A stretch of 64,000 nt of DNA, taken from assembly GCA_963663845.2 (NCBI GenBank), contig OY760650.2, positions 3,782,001 through 3,846,000 of the forward strand. The letters are read 5' to 3'. This document shows, in pieces, positions 54,779 through 63,157 of this stretch. This stretch comes from Versatilivorator sp963663845 (GTDB lineage: Bacteria > Acidobacteriota > Terriglobia > Versatilivoradales > Versatilivoraceae). Each line of letters opens with the position of its first letter. The first letter of the stretch is position 1. A model generated the notes under the pieces. It ran no database searches and was not told the origin of the DNA. It saw nothing but the letters and a program-made list of their open reading frames with translations. The translations under genes and the position numbers were made by a program.

Positions 54779-56389
54779 CTATTCGTGTTCATTCGTGGTT
54801 CGCCTTTTTTGACGATCGCTTGTTTTTCCACCGCCCCCGATGGGCACGGGCGTCGCCGCCTGATCTCGCAGCCCGGCGTCGACCAGCTTGGAGACGAATT
54901 CGGCAAAGGGCCGGATGTCTTGCCGGACGCTGGCTGATTCGAGCGCGGCCATGTATTCGTGGCGCCTCTCGAGCGGGATGATCGTCCAGGGATAACCGCC
55001 AGAGGCGAGCATGACGTTCATGAGAAAACGTCCCATGCGGCCGTTGCCGTCCCTGTAGGGATGGATGTACACGAATGCGAAATGCCCGAGCACAACGCGC
55101 ACCGCCGGCTCAACCTCGTTCGCGAGCAACTCGAACAGCGCGGGCATGCATTCGCGCACGGCTTCGCGCGGCGGCGGCACATGCATCGAGCCCCTGATGT
55201 AGACCGGGCCGACCCGGTAGCCGGCCAGTTCCGGCGCACTCACAATTCCGGCGGTCACGCTGGGCCCGAAGAGCTGCCTGTACCAGTCCCCGTGATCCTT
55301 CTGACTGACCCGACCCGCGTTCGCGCTGGTGAGCACTGTCTCCACGCTTGCCATCACGCTGACAAAGGCGTCGTAGTAGCCGCGCGCTGCGAGCGCGTTG
55401 CGGTTGTCCCGATCCTGCGGATTCTGATCGGGGCTCCACTTGCCGCTGCGCACTCTCTCCACGAGCTCGCGACTCACGCGATAGCCCTCGATGGACAACG
55501 AGTGGTACGCATCATTGACGTAAATGTCATAGACTGCCTTGAGGTAGGTGCGGGCATCCCGTGGCAAGCCCGGCCCGGCAGGGAAGACGCTGAGAACCGG
55601 ATCGCGCATTGTCTGCCACATCAGCCTGATGCGATTGACGTGGGGCGATGGCTCGCGCGTCTGAAGCATGATGCGCGGCCCGTCCTTGAACGGATCGGTT
55701 GTGCGCACGGTGTAGCCCGCTTTCTCCATCGTTTTCACGATGTCATCGGCGATGCGGTGCTGTCCGGCATTTCCAAACGCCCCGGCAAGGCGTCCCGCGA
55801 TCGTGCTGTGACCGCCTTCGAGCAGCAGCGCGAGAACATCCGATGCGTCCTCGATGGTCGCCATCGCAGCCCGCACGTCCGTTGACGCGCGCCGGAAGAA
55901 CTGTTCGGAAACGGCAATCAATGCCGCAGGCACCGAGAACAGTCTCAAGCCATCACGCTGCACGATCTCCCGCCGGGGCGGCATCGCAGCGCGCATGTCA
56001 AACAGTGACGTGGCGTGAGGCAGCGGCGTCGGCTTGTTGCCGCCTTTGGGTGCGCGTACGAGCAACTGGGCCGGCACTACCCGGTTGCCGCCATGCAGCG
56101 ACAGGGAATGCTCAGGCGCGAGGCACCACTGCTCGCCGAAGCGGTCCGAGAGATAGGCTGCAATGAAATCCCAGAACGAGGCGACCCACGCCGTGCTGTC
56201 GCCAGGCGCCTCGTCCGGGCGCGAGGGGATGTACCATCCCTTCATGACGCCCTTGAGGAACCCGCTCTTGAGAAGCCGCTGACGGTCGGTGCGGCTCAAG
56301 TCGTTCGACCGGATGGCCACCACGCCGCGGCGCTGCAGCTCATGCAGAGCCTCGAGCGACTGGGTGAGCTTTTTCTGCGGGGGCGGCAT
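54779..56389 (-). CDS. AbiEi-like/Fic fusion protein
   Basis: 536 aa. Residues 1-about 55 form a winged-helix start (LEALHELQRRGVVAIRSNDL...MKGWYIPS) like AbiEi-type antitoxin domains. A middle part (SLSLHGGN, LFSVPAALI) resembles the AbiEi core. The C-terminal half is a Fic AMP-transferase: HPYRDGNGRMGR (443-454) is complete. An inhibitory-helix motif S297-x3-E301-G302 (SLSIEG) lies N-terminal to the Fic core, so activity may be self-restrained. ATG at 56389 with GAGAGGAG upstream. The last eight codons lie in a C repeat. Target unknown; a toxin-antitoxin-like or regulatory role is inferred. Confidence 0.85.
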   Translation of the reverse strand: MPPPQKKLTQSLEALHELQRRGVVAIRSNDLSRTDRQRLLKSGFLKGVMKGWYIPSRPDEAPGDSTAWVASFWDFIAAYLSDRFGEQWCLAPEHSLSLHGGNRVVPAQLLVRAPKGGNKPTPLPHATSLFDMRAAMPPRREIVQRDGLRLFSVPAALIAVSEQFFRRASTDVRAAMATIEDASDVLALLLEGGHSTIAGRLAGAFGNAGQHRIADDIVKTMEKAGYTVRTTDPFKDGPRIMLQTREPSPHVNRIRLMWQTMRDPVLSVFPAGPGLPRDARTYLKAVYDIYVNDAYHSLSIEGYRVSRELVERVRSGKWSPDQNPQDRDNRNALAARGYYDAFVSVMASVETVLTSANAGRVSQKDHGDWYRQLFGPSVTAGIVSAPELAGYRVGPVYIRGSMHVPPPREAVRECMPALFELLANEVEPAVRVVLGHFAFVYIHPYRDGNGRMGRFLMNVMLASGGYPWTIIPLERRHEYMAALESASVRQDIRPFAEFVSKLVDAGLRDQAATPVPIGGGGKTSDRQKRRTTNEHE

Positions 56390-56413
56390 TGCGGCTCCTC
56401 TCTCGCGCATCGA

Positions 56414-56477
56414 TTAGGTTATCATGTCGCTCTTTCATTAGGTTAATGAGTTGTATAATTTTTAGGTTTTCATGTCG
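56414..56477. promoter_or_regulatory. Three TTAGGTT boxes at 24-bp spacing upstream of the Fic gene
   Basis: TTAGGTT begins at 56414, 56438 and 56462, exactly 24 bp apart. The outer two extend to TTAGGTTATCATGTCG and TTAGGTTTTCATGTCG; the middle is inside the palindrome CATTAGGTTAATG. This lies 25-90 bp before the Fic ATG and overlaps its likely promoter, so it is a good operator candidate, perhaps for the protein's own winged-helix domain. Confidence 0.65.
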
Positions 56478-56585
56478 AGTGACTGTCAGGCTTATTGGTG
56501 TAGCGCTGGGGACGTTGTTGAATTACTGGAATAGCTGGTAAAGAGCGCGTAGGAAACGCAAATGATAGTTCACGCAGGGTCCATG

Positions 56586-56921
56586 CTACAGGTGCTTCAT
56601 TAGACTCTTACTGTCTGGAGCAGTCCTTTTCACTTCCCGGCTGTGCCACAAATTGATGGCAGCGAAGCAAACACACCAGATAGCGAGCAAATGCATACCA
56701 AGCAACGGCCCGCTGACGTACCTCGTATAGTCGATGAACGAACAAGACCAGATACCGATCAACCAGATGCCGACCAACCAGATAAGCAATTGCTTTCGAT
56801 GTATCTTCATTGACGGATGTCTTTTTTGGATGTCTTTGTTGCGACTTCGCCAATGAATGAATAGCCCACAGGCAATCGGCAGGTTCACCAACACCAAAAT
56901 GAAAATGTCCCATTCGATCAT
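56586..56921 (-). CDS. Small membrane protein, unknown
   Basis: 111 aa, not recognised. Three hydrophobic helices (IFILVLVNLPIACGLFIHW, LLIWLVGIWLIGIWSCSF, LLGMHLLAIWCVCFAAINLW) separated by basic loops, with a charged tail. GGAGAGG lies six bases before the ATG at 56921, so it is translated. Base composition is much poorer in G+C than all neighbours. It precedes the Fic gene on the same strand by about 196 bp that hold the boxes above; a functional link is possible but unproven. Confidence 0.6.
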   Translation of the reverse strand: MIEWDIFILVLVNLPIACGLFIHWRSRNKDIQKRHPSMKIHRKQLLIWLVGIWLIGIWSCSFIDYTRYVSGPLLGMHLLAIWCVCFAAINLWHSREVKRTAPDSKSLMKHL

Positions 56922-57086
56922 GGGAACCTCTCCAAGGATCTATGCTGATTCCTGCCTGTATGATTCCAACGTGTTTCTGCCCTGCGGGGTTTCCCGATGC
57001 TCACAGTATAGCAACACGCCTGTTGAACGATGGGAGGAGATGAAATGCAGATGTGGGAGGAAACGAGTTAGGTGCCTTGTACCCGT
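56922..57086. other. Gap downstream of the DUF1501 gene
   Basis: 165 bp, low G+C at the left, no gene seen. It contains the presumed promoter of the small membrane protein but no clear boxes. Confidence 0.4.
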
Positions 57087-58433
57087 TCAGACCAACTCCT
57101 CGATGGGCTGGCCGGTCTCGTCGTCCAGGGCGTTGGCGATCTTTACCGGGCGGCCTATGGGGCTCATGTATTCCTTGGTCCAATCGATTCCCAGGGCCTT
57201 GTAGATGGTGGCGTAGAGGTCGCCCATGGAAATCATGCGGTCGGCCACGTAGGCGCCGCGTTCGTCGCTGGCCCCCACCACCTGGCCTCCGCGAATGCCG
57301 CCGCCTCCGATCGCCAGCGACCAGCAGTGGGGCCAGTGGTCTCGTCCAGCCTTGGAGTTGTGGTGGGGCGATCGGCCGAATTCACCCATCACGACGACCA
57401 CGGTGGAGTCCAGCAGACCTCGCTGCTCCAGGTCTTCCAGCAGGGTGGGGAGCGCCCGGTCCAGTCCCGGGACCATCTTGTCCCGGTGGCGTTCGTCGTT
57501 GTCGGAGTGGGTATCCCAGCCGTTGAGCTCATGGCCGGCGGCCGTGACGAAGCGGGCGCCCGCCTCGACCAGCCTGCGGGCCAGCAGCAGGCTCTGGCCG
57601 AAGCTGCCCCTCCCGTAGGCCTCTCTGATCTTTTCCGGCTCCCGGCTCAGATCGAAGGCCCGGCGGGTCTCAGGGGTCAGGATCATCTGCAGGGCCTGTT
57701 GGGTGAATCGATCCATGGCCTGGTGCTCGGCCCTTTCGATCTTGCTGCGGTACATCCTGTCGACCAGTTTCAACATCGAGCGCCGGTCGCGCAGGCGCTC
57801 GACCGTCAGCGATTTCGGAAGAGCCAGGTCGGAGATCCGGAAGTCCTCCTGGCTGGGGTCGGGAACCACCATGGGGTCGAAAGCCGGGTCCAGGAAGGCG
57901 CCCTTGGTATATTCGCCGTAGGAAGCCGTTTTCCAGGTGTCGGGAACCAGCACGTTGGCGGGGACGTTGTTGCGGGCCCCCAGCTCCTTGGTGACGATGG
58001 TGCCCAGGCTGGGAAACTGCATGGCGGCGGTGGGGCGGTGTCCGGTCAGCGCGTAGTAGGTGCCTTGGCCGTGGTTGTTTTCTTCGGTGTGGACCGATCG
58101 GATGAGGGCCAGCTTGTCCATCTGCCCGGCCACCCGCGGCAGCAGCTCGGAGACCTGAATTCCCGCCACGTTGGTCGGGATGGGCTTGAAGCTGCTGTTG
58201 GGCTTGGGGTCCCAGGTGTCCACGTGGCTGGGACCTCCTTCCAGCCAGACCAGGATGCAGGCCTGGGCCATCCCCTGGCTACGGGTGCCCTTGGCGCCGG
58301 CAGCCTGCAGGCTCCGGAAATTCAGGTATTGGGGCAGGCTGATTCCGAGAAGGCTGAGAGAGCCGACTCGAAGGAAGTGGCGTCGCTTCAGAAGCTCCGG
58401 GGTAACGGTCAAACAGCCTGCTTTTCGCATCAT
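57087..58433 (-). CDS. DUF1501 Tat-exported protein
   Basis: 448 aa. Tat signal KRRHFLRVG (16-24) with a following hydrophobic stretch. DUF1501 core: CILVWLEGGPSHVDTWDPKP, LALIRSVHTEENNHGQGTYY, HELNGWDTH, VVVMGEFGRSPHHN, DHWPHCWSLAI, and DLYATIYKALGI near the end. It belongs to the alkaline-phosphatase-like superfamily with metal-ligand-like His/Asp. Reaction unknown. It is the last gene of the second leftward DUF operon; 43 bp separate it from the DUF1549/1553 gene. Confidence 0.92.
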   Translation of the reverse strand: MMRKAGCLTVTPELLKRRHFLRVGSLSLLGISLPQYLNFRSLQAAGAKGTRSQGMAQACILVWLEGGPSHVDTWDPKPNSSFKPIPTNVAGIQVSELLPRVAGQMDKLALIRSVHTEENNHGQGTYYALTGHRPTAAMQFPSLGTIVTKELGARNNVPANVLVPDTWKTASYGEYTKGAFLDPAFDPMVVPDPSQEDFRISDLALPKSLTVERLRDRRSMLKLVDRMYRSKIERAEHQAMDRFTQQALQMILTPETRRAFDLSREPEKIREAYGRGSFGQSLLLARRLVEAGARFVTAAGHELNGWDTHSDNDERHRDKMVPGLDRALPTLLEDLEQRGLLDSTVVVVMGEFGRSPHHNSKAGRDHWPHCWSLAIGGGGIRGGQVVGASDERGAYVADRMISMGDLYATIYKALGIDWTKEYMSPIGRPVKIANALDDETGQPIEELV

Positions 58434-58476
58434 TGTCCATCTCCTGGCGCCCGCATTGGGTTCTGCCGAAACGGCG

Positions 58477-60999
58477 TCAGTGGTTGAAGGCGAACTCTCG
58501 CGAGGTGATCAGGCTCCAGGTCAGGTCTTCCCAGGCCCGCCTCTTGTCGGAGCTCTTGCCCAGGACCGATTCCAGCTCGGCCAGTTCCAGCGGCGAGGGA
58601 AGGCGAGACAAGGCGGCCAGGTAGAGTTCCTGAATCACCTCGCGGTGGGAGGCGTCCCTCTGGATCAACCGGTCCAGGCGCCCGCCTTTCCTGGAAATCT
58701 TCTCCGTGTAGGTCTTTCCCACCAGCATGTGGAGCGCCTGGTTGAGGCTGGGCGAGGCCTTGACTTCCGGAATCTGCTGGAGATTGGGTCGCCCGTACAT
58801 CTGCAGAAAATCGGAGGGATAGATGTCGGGCACCTCCAGTTGAATGGCCCGGGTTCCCAGGGGAGCCTGCCCCCCCTGGCCGTTTTCGAAGATTTCCGGG
58901 ACGCCGGTCACCTGGCTGATGGCGTCCAGTAGCACCTCGGCTTCCAGCGGCTTCGGGATGAAATGGGAGTAGTTCAAGGTGTCTTGACCATTCGACTGGA
59001 GGGGGGTCGAGGCAAGCTGGTAGGTGCGGGAACGGGTGATCCGGCGCAGGATCTGCTTCAGGTCGTATCCGTTGCGCCGGCAGTCCTCGGCCAGGGCCTT
59101 CAGTAGACCGGGATGGGTCGCCGGATTGGTCGAACGGAAATCGTCCACCGGATCCACCAGGCCGCGTCCGAACAAGTGGCCCCACAGGCGGTTGACCAGG
59201 GTTTCGGCAAAGTAGGGGTGAGACGTGACCCAGCGGGCAAACTCCCGGCGCGGATGCGCGGCGCCCTCGGCGGCGATGGCTCGTCCGTCCAGGAAGGCGG
59301 GCTCGACGAGAAGCTTGCGACGGGGATGAATCACCTTCACCGTTTCCGCCGACTCTCCAAAGTCCGGTTGGCGCCCGGCCGGATCGTCAAAGAGAACCGC
59401 CGCCCCGAAGCCGGTCCATTCGGTTCGGCTGATCTGTCCGAAGAAAGAGGCCAGACCCCAGAACTGATCCTGGCTCCACTGCTCGTAGGGGTGGTCGTGG
59501 CACTGGGCGCAATCCAGCCGTCTTCCCAGGAAGACCCGCACCTCTTCCGGCATGATGTCGGCGGCCTTGGCTTCTTCTCCGTAGGACAGGAAGTGCCTGG
59601 AGGCTCCGCCATAGCCTTGCGCCGCCAGCCGCTCCAGGGCGATGTCGCGATAGGACTTGTTTTGGGCGATGTTCTCCCAGACCCAGCGCCAATAGGTGTA
59701 GGCGTGCTCGGCTCCCCCGACGGCGCCGGCCGCCACCCGGAAGAGCCGGCCGAAGCGAAAGGTCCAGTAGTCCACGTACTCGGGAGAATCCAGCAGGGCG
59801 TCGATCAGTTTGGTTCGCTTGCGAGGGTCCCGGCTGGCGATGAACTCCCGCGCCCGAGCGGGCGGCGGCAGCGTTCCCGTCAAATCCAGGCAGACCCGGC
59901 GCAGGAACTCGGCGTCGCTGGAGAGCGGGGATGCGGGGATCTGAAAGCGGCTCAACTTGCCGAAGACGTGGTCGTCGATGAAGTTGTGGGGCGGAGGCGA
60001 AGGGCTGGCCTGCGACGACTCGGAGACGACACCGAATCGCGCGCTGGCGGTGTGGCCGGCCGTGCGGACGATAAGGGTCGTCTCTCCCGGAGAGCGGGCC
60101 CGGACTCGACCGGAGTCGGTCACCGTCAGCACCTCCTGGTTGCCGGACTGGTAGGAAGCCTGTCGGGTCAGGTCCCGGGTGCGGCCGCCGGCAAGATGGG
60201 CGGTGACCAGCACCTGCTGGGCGCCCTCGGCATCGAGCACGCTTTCCCGCGGAAACAGGGTCACCCGTTCGATTTCGACCTCCGAGTCCTTGCGCTCGTA
60301 GGGAGCGCCGGACTGAATCCAGTCCAGCAGAGTGCGGTAGTCGGAAGACTCGGCGGTCAGGCGTTCTCCACCTCCATGGGGCAAGAGGAGCGTGGGTTTG
60401 CGCAGCAACAGGCTGTTTTCGGGTTGGCTCAGGTCGATGCGCGGAGTCTCCGGACCCGCCGATTCCAGGCTCATCACCTGGTAGGCGCCGCCCTTGACGA
60501 TCCAGCGGTAGTCTTCCTTCGGATCCAGGGCATTGAGGGAGAGCTTGAACCCCCCTCGTCCCTTGACACCCGCATGGCAACTGCTGTCGTTGCATCCCCG
60601 CTTGGTCAGGATTCCGCCGATATCCTGCTGAAAGCTGAAGGGTGGCGGCGTCGCCAGCGACTGAACCGTCAGCATTGCCGTGGCTGAGAGGCCGGCCACC
60701 TGGGCCCGCAGGGTCGTGCTACCCTCCGCCAGGGCCGTCAACCGGCCTGGATCCTGGATGGCCGCCACCTCCGGGGAATCCACCGTCAGAGGCGAAGCAC
60801 CCGTCAGGTCCCGTTCCAGGCCGTCGGAATAGCGGCCCAGCACCACCACCTGCTGGGCCGGGTTGAGGCCCGAGAGCTGAACGGCCTCCGGAACGATTCT
60901 CAGCGAAAGCAGGGTCGGGGGAACGGCGGTTTCCCGGCCGTGGGCCAACGCGGAATCCAACCCGAGGCAAATCAGGAGAATCGCCAGGATTTTCGCCAT
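58477..60999 (-). CDS. DUF1549/DUF1553 secreted protein with Ig-like domains
   Basis: About 840 aa. A signal peptide (ILAILLICLGLDSALA) and a bacterial Ig-like (Big_2) module (LTVDSPEVAAIQ...TTLRAQVAG) come first, with a second Ig-like module later (LTVTDSGRVRARSPGETTLIV). A haem-like C136-x4-C141-H142 lies between them. DUF1549 (FRRVCLDLTGTLP, CAQCHDHPYEQW with a true CxxCH) and DUF1553 (FARWVTSHPYFAETLVNRLW) follow. Probably an extracytoplasmic cytochrome-like enzyme. ATG at 60999 chosen; TTG at 61026 has a better Shine-Dalgarno (AGGAGG) and is an alternative. Confidence 0.88.
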   Translation of the reverse strand: MAKILAILLICLGLDSALAHGRETAVPPTLLSLRIVPEAVQLSGLNPAQQVVVLGRYSDGLERDLTGASPLTVDSPEVAAIQDPGRLTALAEGSTTLRAQVAGLSATAMLTVQSLATPPPFSFQQDIGGILTKRGCNDSSCHAGVKGRGGFKLSLNALDPKEDYRWIVKGGAYQVMSLESAGPETPRIDLSQPENSLLLRKPTLLLPHGGGERLTAESSDYRTLLDWIQSGAPYERKDSEVEIERVTLFPRESVLDAEGAQQVLVTAHLAGGRTRDLTRQASYQSGNQEVLTVTDSGRVRARSPGETTLIVRTAGHTASARFGVVSESSQASPSPPPHNFIDDHVFGKLSRFQIPASPLSSDAEFLRRVCLDLTGTLPPPARAREFIASRDPRKRTKLIDALLDSPEYVDYWTFRFGRLFRVAAGAVGGAEHAYTYWRWVWENIAQNKSYRDIALERLAAQGYGGASRHFLSYGEEAKAADIMPEEVRVFLGRRLDCAQCHDHPYEQWSQDQFWGLASFFGQISRTEWTGFGAAVLFDDPAGRQPDFGESAETVKVIHPRRKLLVEPAFLDGRAIAAEGAAHPRREFARWVTSHPYFAETLVNRLWGHLFGRGLVDPVDDFRSTNPATHPGLLKALAEDCRRNGYDLKQILRRITRSRTYQLASTPLQSNGQDTLNYSHFIPKPLEAEVLLDAISQVTGVPEIFENGQGGQAPLGTRAIQLEVPDIYPSDFLQMYGRPNLQQIPEVKASPSLNQALHMLVGKTYTEKISRKGGRLDRLIQRDASHREVIQELYLAALSRLPSPLELAELESVLGKSSDKRRAWEDLTWSLITSREFAFNH

Positions 61000-61057
61000 G
61001 GACTGGACCAAGGGTCGAAGGAGCAACGTTCCTCCTGACAATCAACACCTCCCGGAA

Positions 61058-63046
61058 TCAACGGCGGGAAGTCATCACCTGCGTCTCTTCGGCCGGCCGG
61101 ACGGCCAGGAAGGGAATCCTGCCTGCCGGCAATGCCGGGCCCACCCTTCCGTCCACAACCGGCCGGGCCTTGAGTTGAAGAAAGCGCGGGACGCCGGTGA
61201 TGGGCGCGTCGGGACTCGCCCACAACACGAGCGTGGTGGCGCTGCGTTGGGGGCGGTGGTGGCGGGGCGACACGACCTCTACGCCAAGCGGTCGATACTG
61301 GATGCCCCGCATCAAGGTTTCCGTCCAGCCGGCCGCGGTGCTGACCCAGGCTTGCACGCCGGGCGGAAGGTTGTCGACCGTGAGCAGGACGTTCCCCTGA
61401 AACCCTTCCTCCTTCTCGCACACCACCACCATTTCCCTGGCCTGGCCCGCCTCCAGGTTGATTCGGTCGGTCTTGTCGATGAGCGTCGACAGGGAAGGCG
61501 TGACTCCCAGGCTGATTTCAACCCGGCCCAGGTGAGGAACCTGCGGGCGCGCCAGCAGCCGGTACCTGAACCGGGGTCCCCCTTGCACCGAGGTCAACTC
61601 CCGGATCTGCAGGAAGTAGCTGCCCGCTTGCTCGATGGTGACGATCGTCTTCCGTTCAACCGTCTTGTTGACGTCGTCGCCGTCACCGCCATATTCCATG
61701 TAGATGTTGGACACCAGCTCGTTGCCGCTCCCGTCCAGCAGCTTGAGCCAGGGGTTGAAATGCGGCGGCGATGCCCCGGGAGTTTCAATCTCGAAGGCCA
61801 GTTTCTGTCCGGCTTCGGCTTGAAAGCGGAAGAGGTCGATATCGCCGGGCTCCTGGATTCGGCCCTCGATCAGGCCGGGAATCTGCACCGTGCCCGGCCG
61901 GTCGAGGGAGTTGTTGGGTTCCGTTTCGGGAGCCGGTTCGATCCGGGAAGCCGGGGCAGGAGAAGGATTGGAAGAACCGCCCGGGTCGGATAGGGGTTCG
62001 CTGGGTGCAGAGAGCGTCCCGTTGAAGGGGACCCCGCCGGACCGGTGCTGCAAGAGGGCCAGGCGGTCGGGTTCGAGCGGCCGCTGAAAACTTCCCAGTT
62101 GTCTCAGGGTGGCCGAGTCCCTTTCCAGCCAGTCGCCCGGATCCGGGTGGGCCAGCTTGCCCAGCGCCTGGTGGGCTGCAGAAGACCGGCGTCGCACGAT
62201 CCGCAACTGGTAGCCGTGATCGGGGTCGCCGGCTCCGGTGAAGGTGCCGACCGAAAGGAAATAGCGGCCTGGGGACTCGAATCGGTGAGAAACACGCTGG
62301 AAGAGGGCGAACCTGCCGGTTGAGCGGGTTCGCTCGTATCGCTGAAAGGGCTCCCAGGTCAGGGCGGGGCCCTCGACGGCCAAACGGACCACGCGGCCGG
62401 GATCGAACCAACTGTCGGAACGCTGGTAAAGGGTGATTCCGGCCTGGGCCTGGTAGGTGCGGCTGGGGCCCAGATCGGAACGGACGGCAAAGAGCAGCTC
62501 CTCCCCCTCGGAAACGCGGATCGCATAGAAGTCCCGCTGGCCCTTCTCCGAGAGTCTGCCGTTGACGACGGCGGGGAACGACAGGGTTTGCGCCTGCTCC
62601 GCGGCCTGGTGCGGGTGGGCGGTTTCCGCAATGATCGGATCGGAGACGACCTGCAGGCCCAGGGCGTTGGAGAGTCCCTGCGGGGTGACCAGCCGGAACA
62701 GGTGCAACCCGAGCGAAGCCGATTTCGGTATCCGGATCTGCAGGACGGCCCGGTGATCGGCTTTCACCGCTTTCCCCAGGTAGTCTTCCGGCTTCTTGTC
62801 CTTTTCTTGCGAGGCAGTCTGGAGTTTTTCCAGCTTCAGGATGGAGGCGGAGAGTTCCCCGCCTTCGAACCAGACGGCGTGGGCGCCTTGCAGGGATGCG
62901 CCCGAGACCTCCAGTTGGAAAGTCGTCCCCTGTTGGCCGCCCAGGGGGAAATGGGAGAGCAGCCTGGGCTCAGTGACTGTTTCGATGTCCTGAGCGCTCA
63001 GTGGAGCCGCCAGGCAGAGGGTAGCGGCAATCAATCTCAAGTACAC
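61058..63046 (-). CDS. PPC-domain secreted protein
   Basis: 662 aa. Signal peptide (LIAATLCLAAPLSAQ) then an IPT/TIG-like start (HFPLGGQQGTTFQLEVSG). At least two pre-peptidase C-terminal (PPC) beta-sandwich domains follow: one around VVNGRLSEKGQRDFYAIRVS, one around GLIEGRIQEPGDIDLFRFQA. EPAPETEPNNSLDRPG separates them. PPC domains typically help secreted enzymes bind or localise; no catalytic domain is seen. GTG at 63046 with GAGGTC upstream is chosen; a TTG further upstream lacks a ribosome site. Same operon as the DUF1549/1553 gene, 58 bp away. Confidence 0.8.
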   Translation of the reverse strand: MYLRLIAATLCLAAPLSAQDIETVTEPRLLSHFPLGGQQGTTFQLEVSGASLQGAHAVWFEGGELSASILKLEKLQTASQEKDKKPEDYLGKAVKADHRAVLQIRIPKSASLGLHLFRLVTPQGLSNALGLQVVSDPIIAETAHPHQAAEQAQTLSFPAVVNGRLSEKGQRDFYAIRVSEGEELLFAVRSDLGPSRTYQAQAGITLYQRSDSWFDPGRVVRLAVEGPALTWEPFQRYERTRSTGRFALFQRVSHRFESPGRYFLSVGTFTGAGDPDHGYQLRIVRRRSSAAHQALGKLAHPDPGDWLERDSATLRQLGSFQRPLEPDRLALLQHRSGGVPFNGTLSAPSEPLSDPGGSSNPSPAPASRIEPAPETEPNNSLDRPGTVQIPGLIEGRIQEPGDIDLFRFQAEAGQKLAFEIETPGASPPHFNPWLKLLDGSGNELVSNIYMEYGGDGDDVNKTVERKTIVTIEQAGSYFLQIRELTSVQGGPRFRYRLLARPQVPHLGRVEISLGVTPSLSTLIDKTDRINLEAGQAREMVVVCEKEEGFQGNVLLTVDNLPPGVQAWVSTAAGWTETLMRGIQYRPLGVEVVSPRHHRPQRSATTLVLWASPDAPITGVPRFLQLKARPVVDGRVGPALPAGRIPFLAVRPAEETQVMTSRR

Positions 63047-63157
63047 GGGAACGCTGACCTCGATACGACAGTCCTGACCCAAAGCACGCCCAAGGATACC
63101 ATAGGAGCACGGGTTCAGGGACCGCTATTCCCCCGGCAACGGAGCCCATCCGGACGG

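Noticed and set aside
56414..56477. CRISPR-like short array
   Set aside because: Only three short boxes with very short gaps and no cas genes; better read as operator sites.
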